Assembly (NCBI GenBank): GCA_033558025.1
Contig: JAUCEF010000008.1
Span: 3,162,001-3,226,000, forward strand
DNA: 64,000 nt
DNA from: Phytophthora sp. 'mugwort'
Lineage: Eukaryota; Oomycota; Peronosporomycetes; Peronosporales; Peronosporaceae
Direction of reading: 5' to 3'
Position 1 is the first letter of the stretch, and every line of letters starts with the position of its first letter. Made by a program: the position numbers and the translations under genes. This document shows, piece by piece, positions 44,030 to 55,579 of the stretch. The notes under the pieces are model-generated. The model was given only the letters and a program-made list of their open reading frames with translations, did no database searches and was not told where the DNA came from.

Positions 44030-45714
44030 GATGACTGAGGATGGGCCGCTCTAAATTAGGTTATCTCTCTCTGCCTTGAGCTCTCGCTGTAGCCTTGAGT
44101 GCGGAGCAGCAAGTTGAATAGTGAGCTCTAGCATTGCCAATACGTAGTCCGACCACAGACTACGACTTGGTTTTTGTATGAGACGTTTTGAAGCTGGCCG
44201 TTTTATGATTGCCCTCCCACCAAGAGTGATGGTGAAATGCGCTCTGCATAGTAAGTATCGCGCCGGCATCATCGCCTAGAGCGGCCAGTAAAATGGAGGG
44301 AGCAGCCAGGGTCGAAGAAGGCGCCGCCAAGAGAACTTGATGCCGCGGAGTGGAAAACTCGGCCAAGCGATCGCAGGGATGTGCGCAAGAATGCGGTGCC
44401 GCAATATGCCCTATCGAAAAAGCTTGCTGTCTTCCCTCCAATCGCATCGCTGCAAAGTGTGACACCGCGCAATAAAGCAATTTAATTCGGAACACGTCAT
44501 CGGTTTCCATTGATATAACTGGCTGACAATTCTACAGATAAATGGCAGTGAACAACATGTTTTTAGCCAATCTAATCGAACGTAGCCATGATGACGGATC
44601 GACCGGATCGAACATTTAACTAATAGATACGTCATCGGCTATCAAACGTAACATGATACGTCGATCACCGAATGGATTCAAGTCAATGTTAGTTTCGACA
44701 CACAACTTAACACCATATTTGTACAGTTCCCCTTCGGCAATTTAGTAGCTGTGCAAGCTAATAATTCATCAAACCTACTACGTTGAGTCATCCACCGACT
44801 TCGCTCCCTATGGCTGCTTGTAAGCACAGTTCCCGCTCTGATAGCTAATAAGTTGCTGTACATAATATAAATAGCATCCACCGATGGCATTAAATCGGCG
44901 AGAGGGATCTGTACTGTACCCGGAAGAATGAGAGATTGGATACTGTACAATCTTTTATTCCCCCGAGATGGCATAAAACTATTCGAAAAGGGTTTTTAAT
45001 CGGAATAAAAATATAATATAAATAGCATATATTAAAGCTTACGCATTTTTATATTTTTATCCCCCCCCTTACATCGGTTATCCTAGGACACTAGTAGCGT
45101 AGTGGCCCACACTTCTCAATTTAAATACCCACAGCTCCCCCCCCCCCCCCAAGCTTCACAACCGTCATGGATCCGACGCTTGAATATCGTACGCTCTCTT
45201 ACCACACACACCCCAGGCGTGACGCCGATATTCTACTACAGTCCTTTGTGGCGTATAAGGTAACGAAAAAGCAATTTCTGGCCGCGCAATGTTAGCAGCG
45301 AGATCATGCTGGACCCCCAAAAGATCGGAGCTTCTGAACTGCAACAGCCCAGCCTGCAAGACGGCGTCGCCTACGCCAAGTACCCTTGACGGGGAAAGCT
45401 TGACACGTGCGAGCTCCTTAACATCGTGTGTGTCGCGGTACTCGGAGTCCATGTGATGCAAGTGCGTTCGCTCGAGAGGACTCGGCTGACAAACGCGATG
45501 AAAAGCATTTGCGCGGGAGCTGGCAACCCAAGTCCTAAACCCTCTCGAATTCGCAGCTGTATTTTTTTTTTTGATGCGGCTCTTTGACTAGATGAGCGAA
45601 GACAGCCGAAATTAACCACCGTGCAGCGCTTTGTGGGGAATTGCAAAAAGCGGTACCTCGTCTTCAATGACTATCATGATCTGGTAATGGAAAAGGTGCA
45701 CATGCCGTCTACAC
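44030..45714. other. Gene-poor, AT-rich; poly-C tract
   Basis: No supported gene. 44990-45060 is very AT-rich, followed by a C-run at 45061 and 14 C at 45137-45150. Minus frames at 44678-44974 and 45371-45667 have no recognised domain and may be transposon debris. Confidence 0.5.
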
Positions 45715-46990
45715 TGAAGATGAGGAAAATCAAGAGGGCTTCGCGTTCACGAGGAAGGACAAGAGCGATGGGAAGACGCAGTCGGGCGCGAAACTGACGC
45801 GGGCCTGTTCATGCTGGGGCTGCTAACGATGAAGCGCCTGCTGCAGCGAGTCGCACGAGACCGCAGCACCTTCGTGCTGCACGTGGATGTTATGTTTCCA
45901 ATTGAATTCCTCGTCTTAGTCGGTGGTGGTGGTGGGAATATCAGATCGTCTCCGCTTGTTTCATCTGGTGGCGCTCTTTGTCATATCGCAGCGCACGGAA
46001 GAAGTCTATGTGGAGATGCTGGCCTCGTTGTTTAAGGTCACGAACACGCAGATACAAATTTAATATGTGATGTCAAAAGCAGCAGTATATTCCGCGTTAG
46101 CGAGGCTTTTCGGTGTGGGTAACGTCTGCATGCATCTCATGTGTTGGTATCACGTCGAAGCAAAGGTGTACCAGCACACGAAAACGCTGTCGTCGTCGGC
46201 CTGGGAGACAGTCATGCGTGACATGTGTGACATGCATTATGCGCGCAGCCAAGCGAGGTTCGACCGCGTTAAGCGAACTGCCATAGCGCGCTGGCCCGAT
46301 GAGGTGCCGCTTGAGAACTTTGCTGCCTACTTCACAAAGATATGGATGGCCGGGTGAGCTAGGCAATGCTTCTGTACACCTAGCGCATACGCTAAAACAA
46401 ACGACCAATGTGAGCCAAATTAAAATAACGTACTAAAACGGGGATACACTCACCGATGTTGCCAAGAAGTTGGCGCGTTGATCACGCTGCTGTTATCCTG
46501 TTGCACGGTGGAGGCGACGAAAATTAAACCGTTCCGGCATCTTCCAGCAGAAAAAAAAAAAGAAGCTTAAGATCCGCACGCAAGAAATGTGCAGGCTGGA
46601 TTTGTGCGTGTGTACACCCCAAACAAAACCTCAATCGCGTTTCTGCTAGAGGTTCCACGGCCGGTTTCCGAGGAATGCATTGTGGTCGCTTCGCGCTGCA
46701 GCCGAACATAAGAGGTGGAAGTTGAAAAAAAGCAAGAGCAGATAATGTCAGCCACACGAAGGGGTTCACACAGCTCGACGGGAGGTACAGGACATGCCAC
46801 TCAGTGGTTGGAGGGTTGACCTCAATGCTTTCGACTGCCCTGCTACAAGTTCTCGCACTGCATCCAGCTGGGATTCGGACTTTGGATTGCTGAAAGCGAT
46901 GGGCGCCGGAGGCTATTCTAGCGCGAACCAAGCGCCAAATGAAGCCGAACCTGGAAGACTAACGTCAAACAAGCGCGCACTAGATTATTA
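45715..46990 (+). pseudogene. MULE transposase remnant
   Basis: Plus-strand pieces match the Mutator-like transposase core. Near 45925-46060 there is VVVGISDRLRLFHLVALFVIS followed by EVYVEMLASLFKVT. At 46067-46357 MSKAAVYSALARLFG, VCMHLMCWYHVEAKVYQH and RDMCDMHYARSQARFDRVK correspond to the D..C-x-x-H region. Near 46794-46900 GWRVDLNAFDCP then YKFSHCIQLGFGL resembles a SWIM-type zinc finger (C-x-C..C-x-H) that has lost some ligands. Stops and frame changes, and a poly-A stretch at 46551-46561, interrupt it. Confidence 0.6.
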
Positions 46991-47208
46991 GATTATCAAT
47001 CTTATTAATTACTGCTCAATAAAACAGATCGTGTTGCTTATCACGACGATGCGCCTCGCCTTGTAGTGGTTGCGTGCATTGTGCCGTCTGCGACGGGCCC
47101 GCTCAGTGCTCATCACCATCCCCTTCAGCAGCGCAGGCTAGTGTGTGCGCATGGAGGCCAGCGGCTGATGCTGTCACCTTCGCCTACCAGTTTCACACCT
47201 AGCGTCCT
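46991..47208. other. Short spacer between remnants
   Basis: Nothing recognisable. Confidence 0.4.
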
Positions 47209-48422
47209 TCACCATCCATCCACCAGGCTCGTTCCCTCAGCAACCGGAGCTCGACGGCGTGATGACGTCGAAAGGCTGTGCATTCTCTCTGGCAGGAAGT
47301 TCTTCTTCGTCCTCGCTATCTCCGTCTTCACGTAGGTCCTCGGCAAAATCATCAACGTTATGGCGTCGAATGAAGTTGTGCAAGTTCGCACAAGCAAATA
47401 TGATTGCTTTCACCACTATAAACTCGCACTCAATGGGGACACGAAGAATCCTAAGCCGCCTCTTCATGCAGCCGTCCAGGCGCACCACGACGTTTCTTGT
47501 CTATTGACGGTGTTATGTGCTTGGGATAGTTTCTGTAGAAGCTACACTGCGATTTCGAAACCGTAAGGGATGGACTTCTATAAATGTGCTGATTGTGTCC
47601 GATTGGCAGCTTAATGTTGCATTCATCTATCCGGCGGCAGAAGGCGCCGCTCATGATTCAATGGTGTTGGCCCACAGCAACTTTCTCAAGAATTACCAGA
47701 TAACATGTATTTGCTAGCCGATGCAGGCTGCGCCCTCCATCCACACGTTCTCACGCCATATAGAGGAGTCCGCTATCATCTCAAAGAGTTTGCCGAAGGA
47801 ACAGGGAGACCACAGACAGTGAAGGAGATTTTCAACTTGAGGCATGAAAAGCTTGGTCGAAATAGGGGAACTTTTACACAAATTCTGCCGGGACAGAGCT
47901 AGGCAAGCCTATGGTGCCAGCCAGACCGCAATGTATGGCGTACAAACCAACTCGTCGATAACGATGCACAGTAGAGAAGACCATCCCAAATAAAACAAAA
48001 CATGTCTCTTGATCACGACAAGTTGCCGCACGCCCGAGCCAATACAGTGTCACTGTAATCACCTCCCGTCGGTACTGCATCTTCCTCGAAACAAATGCTT
48101 CGCATGCGTCGCAACGTATGCCGTAGAGCTCTTGGTCCATTCGAAAGTGATCCCAGAAAAGGGTTGGTGCTTGATGTATATACGATCAGAAGTGCTTGCT
48201 GTCACTGTCGAGAAGGCGTTGTACCGGTACCAATGGCATGGCACCGGCTCCGCCTTGGCTTATTTGCAGCAGAACTGCGAGGGTCTGTACCAGCCACATG
48301 TCGTCCTCGTCGTCTCCATTCATTTTGGTTTGTGTGCGATACTCGCCGCAGGATGTGAATCTCGATTTTAGTATCACTGGAGAGGAGCCACTTCCTATAC
48401 CAACTGCTTTCAAGTGAAACAC
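47209..48422 (-). pseudogene. PIF/Harbinger transposase with inverted core
   Basis: The outer parts read on the minus strand. The N-terminal region (48330-47890) has DDEDDMWLVQTLAVLL, YGIRCDACEAFV and VTLYWLGRAATCRD; the C-terminal region (47480-47237) has CMKRRLRILRVPIECEF and IIFACANLHNFIRRH. The middle (about 47495-47885), holding the DDE_4 core, reads only on the plus strand: IDGVMCLG, FRNRKGWTSINVLIVSDW, AAEGAAHDSMVL, YLLADAGCALHPHVLTPYRG, FNLRHEKLGR. Flipping that one segment puts N-part, core and C-part in the right order and strand, so a single internal inversion of about 390 bp explains it. Frame changes also occur, so the gene is dead in any case. Confidence 0.75.
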
Positions 48423-49329
48423 AAAATATTAAGATTGCTGGTTCAGGCAGGAGTGTCCATAGTCGGTTGAGACAAAATAGCTATTCACCAACCGCTTCGA
48501 TTTTGGCTGTTCAACTCGAACACGCCCTTAGTGTTTCAACCCTATAACAACTACAGTTGTGGTGTTTTCACGACGATTCTTTCGACTTCCGTCTCTGTAT
48601 TAGCGCGGCAACAGCACGTCTTTACTGTGTTGTCTCTTCGGGTTTCGGGAAAACCTTTGGGGGGGGGGATGCGCGTCTGATGTCATATCATCCTTCTATA
48701 CTGTAATCATACTCACTTTAGTGCCTTAGTGACGTATGCGATCGCATGACGACCTACCCAGCAGACAGCATTTTGGGCGGGGTGGAAGCGCTCAAGGCCG
48801 AATAACATCCACACATTTCCATCAACGGTTGAAGCTGAACTCTTCCGGGACAAGGCAGTCAAGGGGCGATATGCTCGGCGAATTGAATACACGTATTCAA
48901 TTCTCCCCATCGGAGCGATCCGAGGGAGGAAGGCGAAATAGGATCACACAGCTGAATCCATGAAAGCACACAAAATTTGGCAGATTCACACATGCAAGCT
49001 AGAGACGCCACACAACGGTCGGTGCGTGCTTGCGAATCATTATCCCATAAACATGCAACATCAATTCTAAAGCGACAACCCCTCCAATAGCAACTGGCAC
49101 CTCATGCAGCAACGACGTCCATTGAAATCTCCAGTGAAGGCGTGCACACTGTACTACAGCCACTCGGCGGAAGCAGGGCTGCATCGCGGCCCGGGCAGCT
49201 CATCAGAGTCGCCGCAGGCAGGGTACGTGCGCAGATGGCGCAGTGGTTGCTGATCGTGTAGCTGGTCTAACCGTGGTGCTGGGTGTGTGAACGCGCAGGG
49301 CAGGAGTTTGATAATTTGGTAGCGGACAA
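48423..49329. other. Intergenic, no gene seen
   Basis: No supported coding region. A run of nine or more G near 48660 and no other clear structure. Confidence 0.5.
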
Positions 49330-50346
49330 GTGAAAGATGGCTCCCAGTATCCTTGGCGCGAAGTAGCGATAAGATCACCTGTCGCTGTAAAAACTATAAT
49401 TGAAGAAGGGAAGAAGCGGCGATCAGGCAAAAGTCAATCCGTGAACTGCACGATGTGTGCGTCGGCACTCCCGCACCCCCTGCGATACAGGTTGCTTGGA
49501 AGTTCGTCAGACACATGCAAGCTTGTTTTTCCTGGTGTTGAATGCAAGTGGAGGGGCAAAATGACAACGTGCACCAAATCGGGTTTAGCATCGGTTTATG
49601 AGACCGGAACGCACCTCTCTGACGCAAATGCCCCGCCTACCCGAGCGTTGAAGGATGCTCACAAGCAATATTGCAAATTGATGGCAGCTGAAGGTCTCAA
49701 ACCACTCCGCGTTCACAACGTTTTGCGAGCCAACTTCGAGATTGCGTCTGATGCAATGTCAGCATTGCCTACTACGCAGAATTTCGTGTACAATTATGCG
49801 AAGATCAGAAGTGATATCTACAACATTCATTTCTCGACATCGAGAGAGGAGTTTTTACGATTGGCCGATGAGTCTCTAAAGCGGTGGAGGACACTTCCAG
49901 ATGCTGTTGGGTTCGCTGTATATTTCAATAAAGAGTGGTTTAACAAGCGCTTTATTTTGTGGCAATGCGGTTGTACTCCTCCCAGGTTTGCTACCACTAA
50001 TAACCCTATTGCGCAGTTCAACAGGCATCTCAATCAACATTATTCCCTGCATTTGAAACAGAAGACGGGAAGTTTGCTACTTCTACTGTTTCAATGCGTT
50101 ACAAATGAATCGGTTAACCTGAGAACTCTTCGTGAAATCCCTGAGCCCTCGTGTACACTAGCTACGCGGGTGAGGCAGCTTGCGCGCGATAAGCGGCTTG
50201 GGGAAAACTTGGACTTCCAGTACAGTGGTGGTGGTGTGGTTGTTGTTGTGGCAAAACGTGCCAAACGGGTGTTTATGCCCTCTAAAAGGCGCACCGAGGA
50301 ATATTTGGCTGTAACAGCACAACTTGGTGTAACTATGCTCGCATGA
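49330..50346 (+). pseudogene. MULE-derived ORF lacking the catalytic core
   Basis: An uninterrupted 338-aa frame. The N-terminal half has a zinc-ligand-rich block (CTMCASALPHPLRYRLLGSS, DTCKLVFPGVECKWRGKM) and RAHKQYCKLMA-like helices. The C-terminal half has REEFLRLADESLKRW, GFAVYFNKEWFNKRFILW and FATTNNPIAQFNRHLNQHY, the post-core part of oomycete Mutator-like transposases. The DDE core that should lie between FVYNYAKI and IHFSTSREEF is absent, yet the frame runs through. It therefore cannot transpose. It is either an internally deleted non-autonomous copy or a domesticated open frame. The start could also be a little further in. Confidence 0.65.
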
Positions 50347-51367
50347 AAATCGAAGGCCAACCTCCAATCGGATGGGCAGTGGATGTTGTACAACGCACAT
50401 GCAGCTGTAAGTGTTCGCCTACTGTGAGCACTTACATTTTGCGATGCAGCGGTCGTCTTTGGTGGATTTGCCTGGACGTGAGATTTTGATGAACCGCATA
50501 ATCGCGAGAAAATGAACGAGACCAGAAGCCCTACCGGTCGGCCGCCCTCCTCGTAATGGACCAGCACTGATGCGCGAGTAGGCCGAATGTCTGTGTGAGC
50601 ATCCACATGATCAAGTTCAGGACGCATAAATCAATTTGAAAGCAGATATTTGCTTTGACTCATCGCTCAATAAATAATTCGATCTGATGCTAGAACTCTT
50701 GAGTCACCTCTTCAATTCTCACCACCAACAGCCGGACGGGTATCTTCTTCTTCGGTGGCGTTTAAACTTGTGCGCCAACTGCGCACACGGCGTGCGCACG
50801 TACTTTGCCTGCGGTGACTTTTAGCTGAGCTGCCTGGGCACGCTGTCGGACCGCGCAGCAGCTACCACTTGGTTGAGTGCGCCAGGCTTTGGGGCCAGCC
50901 TCTTTATGGGGGGGGGCATAAAGAGGCTGGCCCCAAAGCCATGACAAAGGAGAGCGCAACGTCCCAAAGTATCACACGTCATAATTCCTATATTGACTGT
51001 ATAAACGTTTGTTACCGTTCTTACTGAATATTTATACGTTCGTTCAGGCGGCACGGTGTACTACAGAGCAACCAGTGGGTACCCTAGAGACCCAAATAGT
51101 AGCCTGTTGGGTTCATGGTATATTAAAACTAAGTTTGCCTTTTTACGGTACAGACAACCCTCCCACAAGTAATTATAAAGGGAGCGCGACGACATGCTAT
51201 CAGATATCATGTTTGAGATTTTATCATTTGTTAGAGTGGTGGGGTTTGGTAAAGGTTGCACGATGCGTGCCATTCATTCGTGGCGATAGAGAACCAACAC
51301 TTAACAGCGCTCGCACTTACGATTCCCCGCTTCCTGCAACCAACCCTCGCTACAGTACCAACTGACC
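50347..51367. other. Intergenic with one strong palindrome
   Basis: No gene seen apart from the hairpin at 50885-50940. 51000-51360 may include the terminal region of the Tigger remnant. Confidence 0.5.
50885..50940. repeat. Perfect 24-bp hairpin with G8 loop
   Basis: 50885-50908 (GGCTTTGGGGCCAGCCTCTT then TATG) is exactly reverse-complemented at 50917-50940, with eight G as loop. Symmetry ends sharply at both bases. It lies outside genes. Confidence 0.9.
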
Positions 51368-52740
51368 ATGCCGAGCAAGACTAAGACTCTCCGCCAAGGA
51401 AATATGACGCAGGGAGAGAAGAGAATGCTGGTCGACAAGAGCATCCGAGAGCCAAAGATGACCCAAAGCGAGCTTGCGGAATGGTGTCTGCTAAAATTTA
51501 GTCTATCCAAGGCCCCAGATCAAGCGACCATATCAAACATCCTCAGGCGTCCAAGACATCTCGACGATCCATCCGTACCAGACGCCCGAAAGACTCGACA
51601 CACGGTGAGATATCCGGCCCTCGACGATTCACTTATCTTTGGGTCCTTGCCCAGCAAGCAAACAGCGTTCCCACCACCAACTGCATCATGCAAGAAGACG
51701 CCCGCATGCTTTTCAGTGTGCTTCAGCAAGCAGCCCCCGCATCTTCTGGCGTACAAGAACCTCGATTTTCGAACGGATGGCTTGCTGCCTTTAAATCCCG
51801 GCATGGCTCCAAGGGGATCACGCTACACGGTGAGGCTGCTTCGCTGGATGTAGAAGGAGCGATGCAGAGTATGTCAGCCATACTAGAGGTTATCAGCCGG
51901 TACGACCCGGCTGATGTTTTCAACTTCGATGAGACGGACCTGTTTTATCGGCGTCGGCCTCAAAAGACAATTGGCCTGGCTGAGCGGCGAATTCGGGGGA
52001 GTAAACAAGACAAGACACGTATTAAGGTTGGGCTGGCCGTCAATATGAGTGAAACGGAAAAGGTTGACCCCGTTATCATTGCTAAGGCGAGACGTCCTCG
52101 TGTGTTCCGCAAGAGATCTGCAGCTCAATTGGGTTTTCAGTATTACTACACAATGGATCTGCATGGATGACAGGCGTCCTATTTCACGACTGGACGTCCA
52201 AGATAAACGAGATGATGATGCGCAATGATCGTAAAGATCGTCCTTCTGATCGGCAATGCCCCTTCACATTGCGTGGTTCACCAATCAAATGTGAAGATGG
52301 TGTTTTTACCTCCGAACACTACTACTAAGACTACAGCAATTGGATGCGGGTATCATTCGCTGCTTTAAAACCCGGTACCGCCGTCTACATGTTGCAAATG
52401 CTGTCAAGTTAGCTGACGAGGGACAACGAGACTGGTTTAAAGTTGACCAACTGACCGCTATGCGTTGGGTAACCCAGGCATGGGACGAAGTGACGACAGA
52501 GGCTGTTATGAATTGTTGGCGACATTGTGGCTTTCCGCTGACCACAGCACAATTGCACGAGCATACCCCCGTGGTATTCAGATGGAGGAGCGATATATCA
52601 TCGCAGACATTCAACAGGGCTTGGGTATGCTGCGGCTGTCTACGGAAGTCTCTATAGACGACATCCTGTGTCCACCAGACGAGAACATTGTGCTACGAGT
52701 ACTCCGACGACACCGTCGTAGAGATGTGCGTTGAACCCCC
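51368..52740 (+). pseudogene. Tigger/pogo-type transposase remnant
   Basis: The N-terminus at 51368 (QGEKRMLVDKSIREP, MTQSELAEWCLLKF, DQATISNILRR) is a CENP-B/pogo-like helix-turn-helix. After a frame change, 51770-52165 reads NGWLAAFKSRHGSKGI, DVFNFDETDLFYRRRP (first catalytic Asp) and KQDKTRIKVGLAVNMSE. Near 52170-52200 MTGVLFHDW follows, then IVLLIGNAPSHC (52240), VKMVFLPPNTT (52290) and DAGIIRCFKTRYRRLHVA (52345-52400). The second catalytic Asp, normally in I-D-N-A-P-S-H, is Gly here. At least three frame changes are present. The C-terminal frame continues to about 52740. Confidence 0.8.
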
Positions 52741-55579
52741 TATGAGCGTCTATGGCGAGAGTGATCAAGAAGAGGTTCCCATTTTGCCCGTACCGACAGA
52801 AAAGGAGCTCACACTGGCAGCACAACACTCTCCTGCGTGGCCTGGATGTGGTCGGACCGGAGACTGGAAATCACCTAGCCATTCTACGTTTCCTGTCAAC
52901 GTAGCTATTCGAATACCACGTAAAATCGCTGAGATTGGGAAAATAGAAGCTTACCACGTCGCACTTCCAGACCATCTAGATATCAGATTAGACGATCGTG
53001 CTCATAAATTATCTCTTTTGGTAGTGCAAGATTGATAAGTTGCTTAACTATCGGAACTTGGTGTTGTACAAATCGCGGGTTTCCCAATTTGGCATTTTTC
53101 ATCATTTATCACGTACTATTACTAATGAGAGGAGCAATTATGGGAGGGTTTTCTGTAATTTTTTCTGGATACGCACAGCATAAAACGTATAAACAGTATA
53201 AACATTTAGACGTTTCTAATCATGCTGTCATACCAGCACTGGCTAATACGAGGATACCGGTTGGGCAGAATAAATCCCGTTTTGCAAACGTGTGGATCCG
53301 TCAGAAAATGTGCGGTATGCACGGCTTTCGTGTGAACCTACCACAGTTCTTTGTGAGACGACCAGAATGTGTATGAGTTCTCTCTATCCCAAAGTGAAAT
53401 AACTAACTTTGTGTGCCAAAACTAGAAGAACATGTGAATCTACCTGCTTGTCAGGGAGGGAGATGAGCAACGAATAGGAGGTACAAGCTCTTCGCGGCTT
53501 CAAATTCTCTAAATCTCGAAAAACTTGGTCTAAAGCTCCAAACGGCCGTACAACCAGGTCGACGACATTGGCAATTTTGCAGGCGACATGCATCCGAGTC
53601 ATGCTATAGCGACTGCAGAATGCAATTTAGAAAATTCGTCGCATGCTACGAGCAAAATACCAAATCGACAACGCAATTCCCGGATTTATGTTTTTTTTTT
53701 GCGGTTTTCTTACTTTTTTGTGGCCTCTTCTTACAGACACGCCATTGTAAATACATGTACCACGTCTTTTTCATCGTTCTGCTGCGTATTAATGATACAA
53801 CCTTCTACTAAAAGGTCTAGCTTTTGAGCTGAAGGATGCAAGCTTTTGAGCTGATGGATGCAAGTAATTCGGCTGCACTTCATGAACTCAATTCCCCCCA
53901 CGTAGGAGACATCCTCAACACTGGATTGCCTTTTACCGACGATTCGAGATGTGCGAGCGGCGTCGATCTCCGTGCACTAGTCCAACCGCAGAGTGTCGAG
54001 TCCAGCCATTTTGGTCATGGCCTGAGCAACCTCGTTGAACAACTACTGGTCCCCAGCTTCCTGCAACTGCCCAGGCCCGCTGCTCCCGTCACTTACTCCC
54101 TATAGACCCCACAGCAACTCTGCCCTTGCCATCACGCTAAATCCCTTCGTAGAACCAGAAGCTATTCGAAGCGGCCAAACTTTTCGCCACAGCTCGGTCG
54201 ACTCGATCATGCAGTCCTAACACGAATATGACCCGTTAGAGGGGGGGGGGCTCCCTGAGCCCAAATATCTCTGTAGAATGTACAGAGAGCGTAAGAACTT
54301 ACAATTCAGATCCAGCGTGGTCATGGAGACTGTACTTGGTTCGTCGTCACCAGTCGCTCCAGTATCCTGTATAAGGATGTCGAGAGATGGCTACACCAAA
54401 TGCAACTTCAATAGGGACACATTATTCCGGACAAGGACGCAGTTGGTGTGCTACGTTCGATTAGGATGACCAGCGACTAGAGGACGGGCAATTGCCACGG
54501 GTGGTGGGGAGGGCGTGTACAGTATGCCCTATGACCTGGACAGGAGGCTCTGATGCGCTTGTTACTGCAAGACGGCTATTGATGAGGCGATGTCGGCCAA
54601 CCAGCATCAACGTCACTACAATTGGCTGCGGATAGGTTCTGCTGCCAATCTCTCCGGGCGTCCTATCATTGCAACTGCTGTGGCAGGTAATCATCCACAG
54701 GCATCAACTGGGACTGATTGGATGCAGTCTGAGGCGTAGACGCGAAAGGCAATGCACATTTCTCCGTCGTTGTCTGTACATGTACGAGCAAGCATCAGGG
54801 CCTTCGCACCTGGAGCAGTCCGGCGGTGCAGCGGCACAACCACCACTGCTCGAAGGCTTGGCTATTGCGGGCGCCCAGCCTTGCCACGTGTCGCCAACCA
54901 CGGTTCTGGTGTCTGGAAATCATGGTACCGAATCTCTGTAAGTGACGCGCCACGCGTTAGCTGCCCATCGGCCCCGCATTCAAGTTCTGCGGAGAATTAT
55001 TCCCCGTACGATGCGTTCATTCAGATCGACAACTGAGCATAGATTAATACCCCTGTAAGGTTTTGCCCCGGCAGATCTGAACTCAAAGATTTCACTGAAT
55101 TTGGCAGGGTATGTGTTTGTCCGCTGCTTGGGGTTGCCCCGGCGACAACCACGAGATGGCTCAGCGCATATTCCTATGGCGACAAAGCTGTGCAACAAAC
55201 CGGTGCAACAAAACCTGCTACGTCTGATATTTTGTGCAACTAAAAAATAGTGTATCCATCAATTTACGGAGACTTCAGCGAACCTATCTTAGCTAGTCAA
55301 AGCAGCAAAAAAGCATTACCGAAACATGATTCGCTTAAAATAGATTACTTCTCGGTGATACTTCGCAATACAGAGGGATTGCGTGAACACAGCACAAATA
55401 TAGCCGGTCTATCTTGGACCCATCTACCGGTTGGTTGCATCCTCCTTACCCTCTTCAACGGACACGAAAGACGTCTGACTAGTGACCTGGTGGCATTGGC
55501 AATGCATTCCGTCGGCCTGCGCACCGGAGCTGCCATTTCTGCATCTGCCGGCTCCTGCATACCCAAACTCCGCTACAAG
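52741..55579. other. Long gene-poor stretch
   Basis: I find no supported gene. Frames at 52688-53035 (acidic, may be the tail of the Tigger remnant), 53032-53376, 54669-54941 and others show no domain. A ten-G run sits at 54241-54250. The last 300 bases include an in-frame upstream extension of the TDH frame that does not look conserved. Confidence 0.5.

Noticed and set aside
55250..55579. N-terminal extension of TDH by 110 residues
   Set aside because: Not part of the family fold, and a mitochondrial presequence begins at 55580.
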